Source: Qipengyuania gaetbuli
GTDB taxonomy: Bacteria > Pseudomonadota > Alphaproteobacteria > Sphingomonadales > Sphingomonadaceae
Direction of reading: 5' to 3'
Assembly: GCF_009827315.1 (NCBI RefSeq)
Contig: NZ_WTYF01000004.1
Location: 434,001-498,000 of the forward strand
DNA length: 64,000 nucleotides
Under the pieces are notes generated by a model, which saw nothing but the letters and a program-made list of their open reading frames with translations, had not been told where the DNA came from and did not search any database. The position numbers and the translations under genes were made by a program. Below, piece after piece: positions 45,817 to 56,612 of this stretch. Each line of letters begins with the position of its first letter. The first letter of the stretch is position 1.

Positions 45817-47618
45817 CAATGTCTCCCGAAAAGCTTTTCGACGTCTTCCATCGAGAGCTTAACCCACGTGGGCCGCCCATGGTTGCATTGGCCCGAACGC
45901 GGTGTGCGTTCCATCTCGCGCAGCAACGCATTCATCTCGTCCACGCGGAGGGTGCGTCCGGCCCTGACCGAGCCGTGGCAGGCCATGGTGGCGAGCACGA
46001 GATCGAGCTTTTCGCCGAGTAACAGCGCCTCGCCGTTCAAGGCCAGATCGTCGTCGATGTCGCGCAGCAGCTTTTCCGGATCGGTCCGCGCGATCGCGTG
46101 CGGAAGGCTCCGCACCAGCATGGCCGAGGGGCCAAAGCGTTCGATCACCAGCCCGTGCTGAGCCAGCGTGTCCGCCGCTTCCTCGAGCCGGTCGCAGGAG
46201 GTTTCCTCCATCTCGACCACTTCGGGGATGAGCAGGGCCTGGCTGCGCTTGACGGCCTCCTCCGCCCCCGCCGCTTTCAGTCGTTCAAGGACCAGGCGTT
46301 CGTGCGCCGCGTGCTGGTCCACCAGCACCAACCCGTCCTGCGCCTCGGCCACGATATAGGTGTTGGCGACCTGCCCGCGCGCGATGCCGAGCGGGTACTC
46401 GCGCGCTTCCTCAGCAACCGGTGCGGCCTCTTCCGCACGCCCGAGCGGAGCGGCCGTCGTGTCCGCATCCGCCGCGCGCCACTTGGCCGATGGTTCGGAC
46501 ACGCGCTGCTGCGGCGCGGACCAGTCGCGCCCTTCGAAGATCGACCGGAGTGCAGGCGAAGGCTCCGGCCGGACCGGCTCGGCCTGCCAGCGTGCCATGG
46601 CGGCGGCATCGGGCGTCTGCGCGCTGCGCTTGTCACCCGTGGCTAGCGCCTGCCGCAGTCCCGAAACGATGAACCCGCGGACGCCCTGCGCATCGCGGAA
46701 ACGAACCTCCGTCTTGGCCGGGTGCACGTTCACGTCGACCTCTTCCGCCGGCATGTCGAGGAACAGCGCCAGCACCGCATGGCGATCGCGCGCCAGCATA
46801 TCGGCATAGGCACCGCGCACAGCGCCGGTCAGCAGGCGGTCCTTCACCGGACGGCCATTCACGAACAGGTACTGGTGATCGGCAATGCCGCGATTGTAGG
46901 TCGGCAGGCCGGCAATTCCGGTCAGCCGCATCGTCCCGCGGTCCAGATCGATCGCGACCCCATTGTCCTTCAGCTCGCGCGCAACGACCTGCGCAACGCG
47001 GTTGGCCAGCCCTTCCCCGCCTTGCAGGCCGAGAATGCGCCGCTCGCCGTGATCGAGCGTGATCGCCACATCGGGCCGAGCCATGGCGAGCCGCTTCACC
47101 ACGTCGAGGCACGCTGCATATTCGCTGCGCGGTGTACGCAGGAATTTCCTGCGGGCGGGTATCTTCGCGAACAGGTTTTCGACCCTGACGCGCGTGCCCG
47201 GCGGAAGGGCAGCCGGTCCTTCTGCGACCAGTTCGCCGTGGTCGACCACGCGTTTCCAGCCCTGTTCGGCGCCCTGCGGCCGGCTCTCGAGCGTGAAGCG
47301 CGCGACGCTGGCGATGCTCGGCAAGGCCTCTCCCCTGAAGCCGAGGGTCGACACCTGCTCGATCGCCTCGTCCGGCAGCTTCGATGTAGCATGACGTTCG
47401 AGGGCGAGCGCCATTTCATCGGGCGTCATTCCGCACCCGTCGTCCGTCACTTCGAGGCTGGTGAGGCCGCCTTCCACCAGCTTGACCGCGATGCGCGTCG
47501 CGCCCGCATCGATGGCGTTCTCGACCAGTTCCTTGAGCGCAGAAGACGGCCGCTCCACCACCTCGCCGGCAGCGATGCGGTTGACCAGATTGTCGGGCAG
47601 GCGGCGGATAGTCGGCAT
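45816..47618 (-). CDS. mutL: DNA mismatch repair protein MutL (endonuclease type)
   Basis: 600 residues. GHKL ATPase motifs: ELVENAIDAGATRI, DDGCGM, TLGFRGEALPSI. The C-terminal domain has DQHAAHERLVLE, which fits the endonuclease motif DQHA(x)2E(x)4E, plus ACHGSV and CNHGRP metal-site motifs. The protein therefore nicks DNA itself, expected in a bacterium lacking MutH. Residues about 330-420 are an alanine/proline-rich linker. The upstream stretch 47619-47813 to mreB holds nothing recognisable. Confidence 0.95.
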   Translation of the reverse strand: MPTIRRLPDNLVNRIAAGEVVERPSSALKELVENAIDAGATRIAVKLVEGGLTSLEVTDDGCGMTPDEMALALERHATSKLPDEAIEQVSTLGFRGEALPSIASVARFTLESRPQGAEQGWKRVVDHGELVAEGPAALPPGTRVRVENLFAKIPARRKFLRTPRSEYAACLDVVKRLAMARPDVAITLDHGERRILGLQGGEGLANRVAQVVARELKDNGVAIDLDRGTMRLTGIAGLPTYNRGIADHQYLFVNGRPVKDRLLTGAVRGAYADMLARDRHAVLALFLDMPAEEVDVNVHPAKTEVRFRDAQGVRGFIVSGLRQALATGDKRSAQTPDAAAMARWQAEPVRPEPSPALRSIFEGRDWSAPQQRVSEPSAKWRAADADTTAAPLGRAEEAAPVAEEAREYPLGIARGQVANTYIVAEAQDGLVLVDQHAAHERLVLERLKAAGAEEAVKRSQALLIPEVVEMEETSCDRLEEAADTLAQHGLVIERFGPSAMLVRSLPHAIARTDPEKLLRDIDDDLALNGEALLLGEKLDLVLATMACHGSVRAGRTLRVDEMNALLREMERTPRSGQCNHGRPTWVKLSMEDVEKLFGRH

Positions 47619-47693
47619 GGAAAAACGACTCTAACGACGAATCGCCGGAAATCCGAGACGGCACGTGTGGGTAATCCCCGTCCGGACCACTGA

Positions 47694-48857
<1,164 letters not shown>

Positions 48858-48871
48858 GGAAGGCTTAGGAT

Positions 48872-49762
48872 ATGGCGCCGGGCGGGACACGGCGCTCGGG
48901 CTATTCGCGGCGGGCGCAATACAATCTTTTTACCGGCTACATCATCGCCGGGGTCGGCGCGCTTATCGGTGCGGTGCTGCTTGCGCTGTCGTTCTTCCAG
49001 CCCACCTTCTTCGGCGGCCCACGCAGTGCGGCACAGGACGCCGCCACTCCTGCAACGGAAACCGTCGCCACCGTCCGTACCAGCAGCAAGTCGCTGTGGG
49101 ATTCGATCCGCGGCTATTACCGTGCAGGCTCCAAGAACACCGAACTAAAGCGCGAGATGGAGCTTGCCCGCATCCGGCTGAAGGAAGCGGAAGCGGTCAG
49201 GCAGGAAAACGTGCGCCTCAAAGGCCTGCTCGACCTGCAGGACCAGGAGCGCAAGCCCGTTGCCGTGGCGCGTCTGATCGGCTCGACGTCGGCCAGCACG
49301 CGACGCTTCGCATATCTCGGGGCCGGCGAGCGTGACGGTGTGCGCGTGGGCATGCCTGTGCGCTCCCCGCGCGGCGTGGTCGGGCGCATCCTTGAGACCG
49401 GGCGTGATTCCTCTCGCGTCCTGCTGCTGACCGACAGCGAAAGCGTGCTGCCCGTGCGCCGTGCCGGCGATGAAGTCGTAGCCTTTGCCGAAGGGCGCGG
49501 CGACAGCCTGCTGCGGATCAAGCTTATCAACCTCGGCATCAATCCCCTGAAGCCGGGCGACATGTTCGTGACCTCCGGCGCAGGCGGTTACTATCCGCCC
49601 GGCATCGCCGTCGCGATCGTCACCGAGCTGACCGACGATGGCGGCCTTGCCCGCATCGTTTCGGATCCCGCGGCGACCGACTTCGTAGCCATCGAACCGA
49701 TCTTCGAGCCCGATGGCGCAAAGGGAGCGACCACTCCCATCGAAGAGGAGCTCGGCGACTGA
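48872..49762 (+). CDS. mreC: Rod-shape-determining protein MreC
   Basis: 296 residues: one N-terminal membrane anchor (GYIIAGVGALIGAVLLALSF), a coiled coil (about 88-125, KNTELKREMELARIRLKEAE) and a periplasmic beta domain with GVRVGMPVRSPRGVVGRI, LTDSESVLPVRR and LGINPLKPGDMFVTSG. MreC links MreB to PBP2/RodA. 14 nt after mreB; its stop shares one base with the mreD start (TGATG). Confidence 0.94.
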   Translation: MAPGGTRRSGYSRRAQYNLFTGYIIAGVGALIGAVLLALSFFQPTFFGGPRSAAQDAATPATETVATVRTSSKSLWDSIRGYYRAGSKNTELKREMELARIRLKEAEAVRQENVRLKGLLDLQDQERKPVAVARLIGSTSASTRRFAYLGAGERDGVRVGMPVRSPRGVVGRILETGRDSSRVLLLTDSESVLPVRRAGDEVVAFAEGRGDSLLRIKLINLGINPLKPGDMFVTSGAGGYYPPGIAVAIVTELTDDGGLARIVSDPAATDFVAIEPIFEPDGAKGATTPIEEELGD

Positions 49763-50313
49763 TGGAGCGGATGGAACCGCGCGCCCGCAGCGACGCTTAC
49801 GGCAGCCGCATCAACCGTTCGCATTCGCCGCTGGTCGCCAACATAGTACCCTGGCTGTCGATCCTGCTGGGATCGCTCCTGCCAATATTCCCGATTGCCG
49901 CAGCATTGCCGATGGTCCCGCCGCTCGGGTTCCTCATGCTGCTGGGCTGGCGTCTGGTAAGGCCGGGGCTCCTGCCCGTCTGGGCCGGTTTCCCGCTCGG
50001 CCTGTTCGACGACCTGTTCAGCGGCCAGCCCTTCGGGTTCGCGATCCTGTTCTGGTCGGCCACGCTGCTCGCGATCGAATTCGTCGAGATGCGGCTGCCC
50101 TGGCGCGCATTCTGGCAGGACTGGTTCACGGCAGGTATATTGGTCGCCGCCTATATCCTGGGCGGGTGGATGCTTTCGGGTGCCACGCCGACCCTGCCGT
50201 CCTTCGTTGCCCTGGTGCCGCAGCTCGTGTTCTCGATCCTCGTCTTCCCGATCATCGCCCGCTTCATCGCCCGGCTCGACCGCCTGCGGCTGCGGCGCTG
50301 GAAGCGCGTCTGA
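49762..50313 (+). CDS. mreD: Rod-shape-determining protein MreD
   Basis: 183-residue integral membrane protein with about five helices and the MreD-typical GLFDDLFSGQPFGFAIL motif. TGATG junctions at both ends (with mreC and mrdA) keep it in tight stoichiometry. Confidence 0.92.
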   Translation: MERMEPRARSDAYGSRINRSHSPLVANIVPWLSILLGSLLPIFPIAAALPMVPPLGFLMLLGWRLVRPGLLPVWAGFPLGLFDDLFSGQPFGFAILFWSATLLAIEFVEMRLPWRAFWQDWFTAGILVAAYILGGWMLSGATPTLPSFVALVPQLVFSILVFPIIARFIARLDRLRLRRWKRV

Positions 50314-52454
50314 TGGGCCTGTTTTCGAAGCGACGCGGGATTTCAGGGCGTCCGAAAGACCTCGTCAGCCAGACCACGCTCGACAATGCCTTTGACCGGC
50401 GCACCTTTGTCGTCGCAGCCGGAATGGGCGGGCTCGGCACCATTCTGGCCGGCCGTATGGCCTATATCGCCATTGCCGAGAACGAGCGCTGGGTGCTGGA
50501 ATCGGAAAGCAACCGGGTCAACCTCTCGCTCATCCCGCCGCGGCGCGGCTGGATCCTCGACCGCAATGGCGCGCCGCTCGCATCCAACCGTGCCGACTTC
50601 CGCGTGGACGTCATCCCCGACCGGATGAAGGATGCGCAGAAGACCATCGATGCGCTGGCCGATATCCTCGACCTCGAAGCGACCACCGTCGCCGACATCA
50701 CCAAGCGGATCGACGATGCGCGCGGCTTCCAGCCAGTGGAGGTCGCGACCGGTCTCGACTACGACCAGTTCGCCGCGATCAGCGTGCGCCTGCCGGACCT
50801 GCCGGGCGTGGTCCCGCAGCGAGGCTTCTCCCGCTTCTATCCTACCGGCCCCAGCGTCGGGCACCTCATCGGCTATGTCGGCCCCGCCTCGGCCGAGGAA
50901 TACGAGGAAAACCCCGACCCCATCCTGATCACGCCCGGCTACAAGATCGGCAAGGACGGGATGGAAAAGCAGTTCGAACAGGAGTTGCGCGGCCAGCCCG
51001 GCGCCCGCCGCGTAGAAGTCACCGCATCGGGCCGCATCGTGCGCGATCTCGAGACGCGCGAGGACGTACAGGGCGATCCCATCCGCCTGACGATCGACGG
51101 CCCGCTGCAGGACTATGCCGCGCGCCGGATCGGGCTTGAAAGCGGCTCCGTCGTCGTGATGGATTGCGAGACGGGCGACCTGCTCTGCATGGCCTCCATG
51201 CCCAGCTTCGATCCGAACAGTTTTTCCGCCGGCATCGGCCGCGTCGAATATTCGATGCTGCGCGATGATGAACGCGTGCCACTGCGTAACAAGGTGCTGA
51301 AGGGGCTCTATCCCCCCGGTTCAACCGTCAAGCCGATGGTCTCGATGGCGTTCCTCAAGGAAGGCCTCGACCCGGACGAGACCGTGTTCTGCGGCGGCGG
51401 CCTCAGGGTCGGCAATCGCGTGTTCCGCTGCTGGAAGCGTGGCGGCCACGGCACGGTCAACATGGCCAAGGGCATCTACCAGTCCTGCGACGTCTATTAT
51501 TACCACTTCGCCCAGCGCATCGGCATGGACCCGATCGCCGCAATGGCGAAGCGCTGCGGCATGGGGCAGGAATTCGAGCTACCCGTGACCAGCCAGTTCT
51601 ATGGCACCGTGCCGGACCCTGCCTGGAAAATGAAGAAATACGGGCGCGAATGGGCAGCCTTCGATACCGTGAACGCCACCATCGGCCAGGGGTACATGCT
51701 GTCGAACCCGTTGCAGCTGGCGGTAATGAGCGCGCGCATCGCCACGGGTCGCCATGTTGAACCGAGGCTCGTCTCGACCACGCCGGTCAAGGGCTTCGGG
51801 CAGGTCGATTTTCCTGACGAGCACGTGAAATACGTGCGCCAGGCGATGAGCGACGTGGTCAACGGCCCCGGCACCGCAGGGCGCGGTCGCCTGCCCTTCG
51901 ATGACATCCTCATGGCCGGCAAGACGGGTACTGCGCAGGTCGTCGGCCTCAACCTGTCGGACGGCAAGAGCGGCCCCTGGAAGTACCGCGACCACGGCCT
52001 TTTCATTTTCTTCGCTCCCTTCGACAAGCCGAAATACGCCGGCGCTGTCGTGATCGAGCACGGCGGCGGTTCGGGTGCCGCCTACCCGATCGCCCGCGAC
52101 GTGATGACCTTCCTGTTCGATCCGGCGAAGGGCATGGACGCCCTGCGCGCGCTGGAAAGCCAGTGGGGTGGCACGGCGCAGCAGCGTCTCGATGCGAAAT
52201 ACCGCGCCTATGCCATGGCTGCGGGCGAGGCGGTCGAGCCGGTCCCCGCCCGTGACGAGGAAATCTTCGACCAGGTCGAGGCCGAGGCCCGCGTCGCAGC
52301 GCGCCAGCCCGAAACGATCGCCAACGAATCCGTCCAGCCCCGTGTGGACACGTCTGAAAGCGAACGGAGCCCGCCGCCAAGCGTGGTGCCCTCACCGTCG
52401 CCCAGTCCTGCGGCGGCACCAGCGGCTGCGCCCGCAACGGGCCCGGCACAATGA
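50313..52454 (+). CDS. mrdA: Penicillin-binding protein 2 (transpeptidase)
   Basis: 713-residue class B PBP for cell elongation. One N-terminal membrane helix (FVVAAGMGGLGTILAGRMAY), pedestal/dimerisation domain, then the transpeptidase domain: SxxK in PPGSTVKPM, SxD in YQSCDVYYYHF and KTGTAQVVG. The last about 90 residues are an alanine/proline-rich tail without fold. The start MGLFSKRRG at 50313 overlaps the mreD stop in TGATG; an apparent longer frame reaching back to 49713 is not real. Confidence 0.95.
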   Translation: MGLFSKRRGISGRPKDLVSQTTLDNAFDRRTFVVAAGMGGLGTILAGRMAYIAIAENERWVLESESNRVNLSLIPPRRGWILDRNGAPLASNRADFRVDVIPDRMKDAQKTIDALADILDLEATTVADITKRIDDARGFQPVEVATGLDYDQFAAISVRLPDLPGVVPQRGFSRFYPTGPSVGHLIGYVGPASAEEYEENPDPILITPGYKIGKDGMEKQFEQELRGQPGARRVEVTASGRIVRDLETREDVQGDPIRLTIDGPLQDYAARRIGLESGSVVVMDCETGDLLCMASMPSFDPNSFSAGIGRVEYSMLRDDERVPLRNKVLKGLYPPGSTVKPMVSMAFLKEGLDPDETVFCGGGLRVGNRVFRCWKRGGHGTVNMAKGIYQSCDVYYYHFAQRIGMDPIAAMAKRCGMGQEFELPVTSQFYGTVPDPAWKMKKYGREWAAFDTVNATIGQGYMLSNPLQLAVMSARIATGRHVEPRLVSTTPVKGFGQVDFPDEHVKYVRQAMSDVVNGPGTAGRGRLPFDDILMAGKTGTAQVVGLNLSDGKSGPWKYRDHGLFIFFAPFDKPKYAGAVVIEHGGGSGAAYPIARDVMTFLFDPAKGMDALRALESQWGGTAQQRLDAKYRAYAMAAGEAVEPVPARDEEIFDQVEAEARVAARQPETIANESVQPRVDTSESERSPPPSVVPSPSPSPAAAPAAAPATGPAQ

Positions 52455-53569
52455 CGAGTATCGTCCCCGCCCCCGTCGCGCGTCAGCCGTGGATGATGCT
52501 GTTCCCGCTGGTCGGCCTCATCGCCTTCGGCGCGCTGGTGCTGACCTCGGCAGCAGCAGGCGACTTTTCGCGTTATGCGGAATCGCACCTGATCCGCTTT
52601 GCCATCTTCCTGACCATGGCAATCGTGATCTCGCGGTTCTCAAAGGACCTCGTCACCTTCTTCGCCTACCCCGCCTATATCGTGATCCTGCTGCTACTGA
52701 TGGCGGTTGAGATCATGGGTACGCTCGGGGGGGGAAGCCAGCGCTGGCTCGAGGTCGGACCGATCCGCATCCAGCCATCGGAGCTCATGAAGCCGGCCGT
52801 GGTCGTGGCACTCGCCCGCTTCTACGACACCCTCCCGGTGGGCATGGTCCCGACGTGGCGCGCGTTGATACCGGCAGGCGCGCTTATCATGTTCCCCATG
52901 GCCTTCGTGCTCCTGCAGCCCGACCTAGGGACCTCGCTCGCTATCGGTTTTGGTGGCGGACTCGTGATGTTTTTCGCCGGGCTGCCGCTGCGCTGGTTCC
53001 TGATGGCGGGTGCTGCGGGCCTGGCCGCCATCCCGTTCGCGTTCTACTTCGCGCTGAAGCCCTATCAGCAGGACCGCGTGAGGACCTTCCTCGATCCGGA
53101 AAGCGACCCGCTGGGTGAAGGGTACCAGATCACCCAATCCAAGATCGCCATCGGTTCGGGCGGCCTCACCGGAAAGGGCTTCAACGAAGGGTCGCAAAGC
53201 CACCTCAATTACCTGCCCGAACCGCATACCGATTTCGTATTCGCCACCATGGCCGAAGAATGGGGCCTCATGGGCGGCCTTTTCGTGATCGGCTGCTTTG
53301 CGCTCATTCTCGGCTGGGGTTTCAAGGTTGCCCGGGACAGTAGCGACAGAATGGGCAAATTGCTTGCCGCGGGCATGACCGCCACGATCTTCTTCTTCGT
53401 CGCCATCAATCTCATGATGGTGATGGGCTTCGCGCCCGTGGTCGGGATTCCGCTGCCTTTCGTGAGCCATGGCGGCAGTTCGATGATGACCAACATGATG
53501 TGCATCGGCGTGCTGATGATGGTCAATCGGTGGAACCGGAACGCCCCCCGCCGCGGCCTTTTGTCGTGA
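52451..53569 (+). CDS. rodA: SEDS peptidoglycan glycosyltransferase RodA
   Basis: 372-residue polytopic SEDS protein that polymerises glycan strands with PBP2. Typical segments: GGGSQRWLEVGPIRIQPSEL with MKPAVVVALARFY, LLQPDLGTSLAI, HTDFVFATMAEEWGLMGG and the closing GIPLPFVSHGGSSMM. ATGA overlap with mrdA. Ten membrane helices are predicted. It ends the operon; a small CCCCCG/CGGGGG hairpin lies 50 bp further on. Confidence 0.96.
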   Translation: MTSIVPAPVARQPWMMLFPLVGLIAFGALVLTSAAAGDFSRYAESHLIRFAIFLTMAIVISRFSKDLVTFFAYPAYIVILLLLMAVEIMGTLGGGSQRWLEVGPIRIQPSELMKPAVVVALARFYDTLPVGMVPTWRALIPAGALIMFPMAFVLLQPDLGTSLAIGFGGGLVMFFAGLPLRWFLMAGAAGLAAIPFAFYFALKPYQQDRVRTFLDPESDPLGEGYQITQSKIAIGSGGLTGKGFNEGSQSHLNYLPEPHTDFVFATMAEEWGLMGGLFVIGCFALILGWGFKVARDSSDRMGKLLAAGMTATIFFFVAINLMMVMGFAPVVGIPLPFVSHGGSSMMTNMMCIGVLMMVNRWNRNAPRRGLLS

Positions 53570-53676
53570 GTGCGTTTTAGGCCTTTTAATCCGCGAAGCA
53601 CCCGCTATATGAGCGCCTCCCCCGAGTCGGGGGCCACCCGCACCACCGGGTCGGAACGCGGCAAGATCGCGAGAGT

Positions 53677-53752
<76 letters not shown>

Positions 53753-53807
53753 TTTCCCCACAATTTGAGGATGATACCCCTTGCCGGGGAACTTGCGCCA
53801 TGCGGTG

Positions 53808-53846
53808 ATGTGATATCCCGCTTGGTTATCACATTGTGATGTGATA
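53808..53846. promoter_or_regulatory. Triple ATGTGATA operator before ribB
   Basis: ATGTGATA occurs at 53808-53815 and 53839-53846 on the plus strand and inverted (TATCACAT) at 53827-53834. The last two form a perfect 8-bp inverted repeat with 4-bp centre TGTG. The two direct copies are 31 bp apart, about three helical turns. The array sits 12-50 bp before the ribB ATG, where a promoter would be. Possible binding site for RibB's own HTH domain. Confidence 0.6.
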
Positions 53847-53857
53847 GCGGGGCAAGT

Positions 53858-55096
53858 ATGAACACAATCGAAAAAGTTCGCACGCTCGTCTCGCAAGGTC
53901 TCATGACCCGCGCCGGGCTTGCTCGCGCTGCCGGGCTCCACGCCAATACCCTGCGCGACTGCGCAGAGGAGAGCTGGAACCCCACCGCCGACACGCTCGG
54001 CAAGTTAGAGGCTTTCCTCGAAGCGAATGACGAGACGCCGGTGATCGTCGGCGCCGAAGAGATCATCGACGAGGCCCGCAACGGCCGGATGTTCATCCTG
54101 GTCGATGACGAGGATCGCGAAAACGAAGGCGACCTCATCATTCCTGCCCAGATGGCAACCCCCAACGCCATCAACTTCATGGCCACCCACGGCCGGGGCC
54201 TGATCTGCCTCGCACTCGACCGCAAGCGGGTCGATGCGCTTGGCCTCCAGCCAATGAGCCGCGACAACCGCGAGAGCATGCAGACGGCCTTCACCACATC
54301 GATCGAGGCCAAGGAAGGCGTCACCACTGGCATCAGCGCCGCTGACCGTTCGCGCACGGTGTCGGTCGCCATCGACAGCACCAAGGGACCCGAGGACATA
54401 GTCACCCCGGGACACGTCTTCCCCCTCGCCGCGCGCGACGGCGGCGTGCTGGTCCGCGCCGGCCATACCGAGGCAGCAGTCGATATCTCGCGCCTTGCGG
54501 GCCTCAATCCCTCGGGCGTCATCTGCGAGATCATGAACGAGGACGGGACGATGTCGCGCCTCGACGACCTCGTGGTTTTCGCGCGCAAGCACGACATGAA
54601 GATCGGCACCATCCGCGACCTGATCGAATACCGTATGCGGCACGACCACCTGGTCGAGCGGATCACTGAAGACAGCTTCGAGTCCGACTATGGTGGGACC
54701 TGGCGGATGATGACCTATCGCAACAAGGTCGACGGCAGTGAAAGCTATGTCCTGCAGAAGGGCGAAGTGAAGGAAGGCAAACCCACACTCACCCGCGTCC
54801 ATCCGATTTCCATCTTCGACGATGTGCTGGGCAAGCCCGGCCCGCGCAAGCGCACGCTCCAGCGCGCAATGCAGGCGGTGGGTGAACATGGTTCGGGCGT
54901 GATCGTCATCATCACCGGCCGCCCGGCCACCGGCTACGGCGAGAGCGAGGCCCAGCGTAACGTGGGTATCGGTTCGCAGATCCTTGCCGACTTGGGCGTC
55001 GAGGACATGATCCTGCTCAGCAATTCACAGCCCAATGTCGTCGCGATCGAAGGCTACGGCCTCAACATCGTCGATCACCTTCCCATTCCGGAGTAA
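53858..55096 (+). CDS. ribB: RibB fused to an N-terminal HTH domain, with degenerate RibA-like tail
   Basis: 412 residues in three parts. Residues about 1-58 are an XRE-like HTH ([20 protein letters not shown], then a helix ending [11 protein letters not shown]). Residues about 65-270 are 3,4-dihydroxy-2-butanone 4-phosphate synthase, converting ribulose 5-phosphate to the four-carbon riboflavin precursor: [59 protein letters not shown]. The C-terminal part resembles GTP cyclohydrolase II but has no cysteine at all after about residue 225, so the zinc site is gone and RibA activity is excluded. No FMN riboswitch fits upstream. Probable feedback regulator of its own operon. Confidence 0.93.
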   Translation: MNTIEKVRTLVSQGLMTRAGLARAAGLHANTLRDCAEESWNPTADTLGKLEAFLEANDETPVIVGAEEIIDEARNGRMFILVDDEDRENEGDLIIPAQMATPNAINFMATHGRGLICLALDRKRVDALGLQPMSRDNRESMQTAFTTSIEAKEGVTTGISAADRSRTVSVAIDSTKGPEDIVTPGHVFPLAARDGGVLVRAGHTEAAVDISRLAGLNPSGVICEIMNEDGTMSRLDDLVVFARKHDMKIGTIRDLIEYRMRHDHLVERITEDSFESDYGGTWRMMTYRNKVDGSESYVLQKGEVKEGKPTLTRVHPISIFDDVLGKPGPRKRTLQRAMQAVGEHGSGVIVIITGRPATGYGESEAQRNVGIGSQILADLGVEDMILLSNSQPNVVAIEGYGLNIVDHLPIPE

Positions 55097-55101
55097 CCAC
55101 C

Positions 55102-55524
55102 ATGGCAAACTTCCTCATCGTCGAAGCGCGCTTCTACGACCACTTCAACGACATGCTGGTTGCCGGCGCCCGCGCCGCACTGGAAGCCGAAGGCCATAGC
55201 GTCGATGTACTGACCGTGCCCGGCGCTCTCGAAGTTCCCGGTGCAATTGCCATGGCTGCGGAAAGCGGCCGCTACGACGGCTTCGTTGCCATCGGCGTCG
55301 TCATTCGCGGCGAAACCTATCACTTCGAGATCGTCGCCGGCGAAAGCGCGCGCGGCATCATGGCGCTGACCATGGACGGGATCGCCATCGGAAATGGCAT
55401 CCTGACTGTCGAGAACGAGGAACAGGCTATCGTCCGCGCCGATCCGGAGCAGAAGGACAAGGGCGGCGAAGCGGCAAAGGCTGCGCTCGCCCTGCTAGAC
55501 CTCCAGTCCCGCTTCGGAGCCTAG
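55102..55524 (+). CDS. ribH: 6,7-dimethyl-8-ribityllumazine synthase
   Basis: Condenses the RibB product with the ribitylaminopyrimidine to form lumazine. 140 residues, short for the family: substrate-binding [47 protein letters not shown] with the catalytic His in YHFE. 5 nt after ribB, surely cotranscribed. The stop shares CTAG with the convergent lipocalin-like gene. The short N-terminus resembles the RibH2-type forms of alphaproteobacteria. Confidence 0.94.
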   Translation: MANFLIVEARFYDHFNDMLVAGARAALEAEGHSVDVLTVPGALEVPGAIAMAAESGRYDGFVAIGVVIRGETYHFEIVAGESARGIMALTMDGIAIGNGILTVENEEQAIVRADPEQKDKGGEAAKAALALLDLQSRFGA

Positions 55525-56612
55525 TCCGCCCCGTCGAGGAAGCCACCTAGACCCAAGGGCGCGAAAGGCCCCAGGATCAGTTGTTCGAATACACCGATCC
55601 CCTCACGCCCATCATTGCCGGTCACGCGTACCGGTATCTGGACGTGGAGGTTTTCCGGCGAAAGCGGATCGAGGGCAGCGAGGTCGATATCCTCCCGCTC
55701 CACGCGCAGCGGCCCGTGATGCATGCCGTGTCCCCATACCGGATGAGTGTAGCCGAGGCCGCGCATCTGGAACCGGACCAGCGGTTCGAAGCTGACCTGC
55801 TCCGGCGCACCCTTCAGCGCGAGCGACAGGGTCCCGCCTGATGGCCACCGTGTACCCGCCGTAAGGCGCGTGCGCATGCTGCCGTGCCCCTCCGCAATGT
55901 CCTGCGCATCGGCCCCGTCGGGCGCCCAGGCAGCGCGCGTGTTCCAGGCGTCGCCCATCTCGTCGTTGTTGACGTGGAAGAACAGGCTGCCGTCACCGAA
56001 ATTGATCGGCGTCCATTGCCAGAAGAACCCTGACAGGTCGTGCCCGGGGATAGGCTGCGGGTCACGCTGGCCAACCGGACGGATGCCCCAGCTGCGGTCG
56101 CGCGTTCCGGCAGTACCCTCGGCAATCGCGTGATTTTCTCCATCGAGAGATATCCAGCCCCGGCAATGACCGTTTTGGGTCATGCGCGTGTAGTCCATGA
56201 AGGCACGCGGGCCGAGGCGGCAGATGAAGCGCGGCTCCTCGATCGGGAAGGCGCGGCCGGTGAAGGTGAACTCCGCGGAGATGCCGTCGGTTTCCTCGAC
56301 CGTGACCTTCAGCGCATGGAGTGGCTCGATCACCTCGATCGAGATGGGTCCGCAGCGCAGCGCCATCCGTTCCATCTTCATTTCGGCACTGGCGTGAACA
56401 CAATACTGCGTGTCGCCGCGGATAAAGCTGAAATGTGCATCCACGATATCGAGGTGCGGATAGATGCCGAAGGCGCAGGCGAAGAAGCCGCTGCCGTCGG
56501 GCGCATAGCCGTTGAAGAAATAGCGGTCGTAGAAATTCCGGTCTGTGCCGGAATAGGCGATCGGCTCCGGTGTCTGGTGAACCGGATATTCGTCTCCGCG
56601 TGAAAGGACCAT
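55521..56612 (-). CDS. Lipocalin-like (AttH/CrtC-type) protein, tentative
   Basis: 363 residues, beta-rich, no signal peptide or membrane segment. Many Trp/His/Asp-rich strands ([47 protein letters not shown]) resemble the AttH/hydroxyneurosporene-synthase-like double lipocalin fold, which handles isoprenoid or lipid substrates. The assignment is by overall appearance and is tentative. The ATG shares one base with the stop of the phosphotransferase gene (TGATG), so the two proteins are made together. Confidence 0.7.
   Translation of the reverse strand: MVLSRGDEYPVHQTPEPIAYSGTDRNFYDRYFFNGYAPDGSGFFACAFGIYPHLDIVDAHFSFIRGDTQYCVHASAEMKMERMALRCGPISIEVIEPLHALKVTVEETDGISAEFTFTGRAFPIEEPRFICRLGPRAFMDYTRMTQNGHCRGWISLDGENHAIAEGTAGTRDRSWGIRPVGQRDPQPIPGHDLSGFFWQWTPINFGDGSLFFHVNNDEMGDAWNTRAAWAPDGADAQDIAEGHGSMRTRLTAGTRWPSGGTLSLALKGAPEQVSFEPLVRFQMRGLGYTHPVWGHGMHHGPLRVEREDIDLAALDPLSPENLHVQIPVRVTGNDGREGIGVFEQLILGPFAPLGLGGFLDGAD

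Noticed and set aside
49713..52454. Extended PBP2 reading frame of 913 codons
   Set aside because: The extra 200 codons overlap mreC and mreD in another frame; the true start at 50313 overlaps the mreD stop in TGATG.
53614..53632. CCCCCG/CGGGGG hairpin after rodA as a terminator
   Set aside because: No T-run follows, and it lies where the tRNA leader would be transcribed.
53753..53857. FMN riboswitch before ribB
   Set aside because: Only 105 bp lie between the tRNA and ribB, and no FMN-element pairing or conserved RFN segments are visible.
54500..55096. Functional GTP cyclohydrolase II domain in RibB
   Set aside because: The three zinc cysteines required by RibA are absent; no cysteine occurs in this region after the GVICEIM segment.
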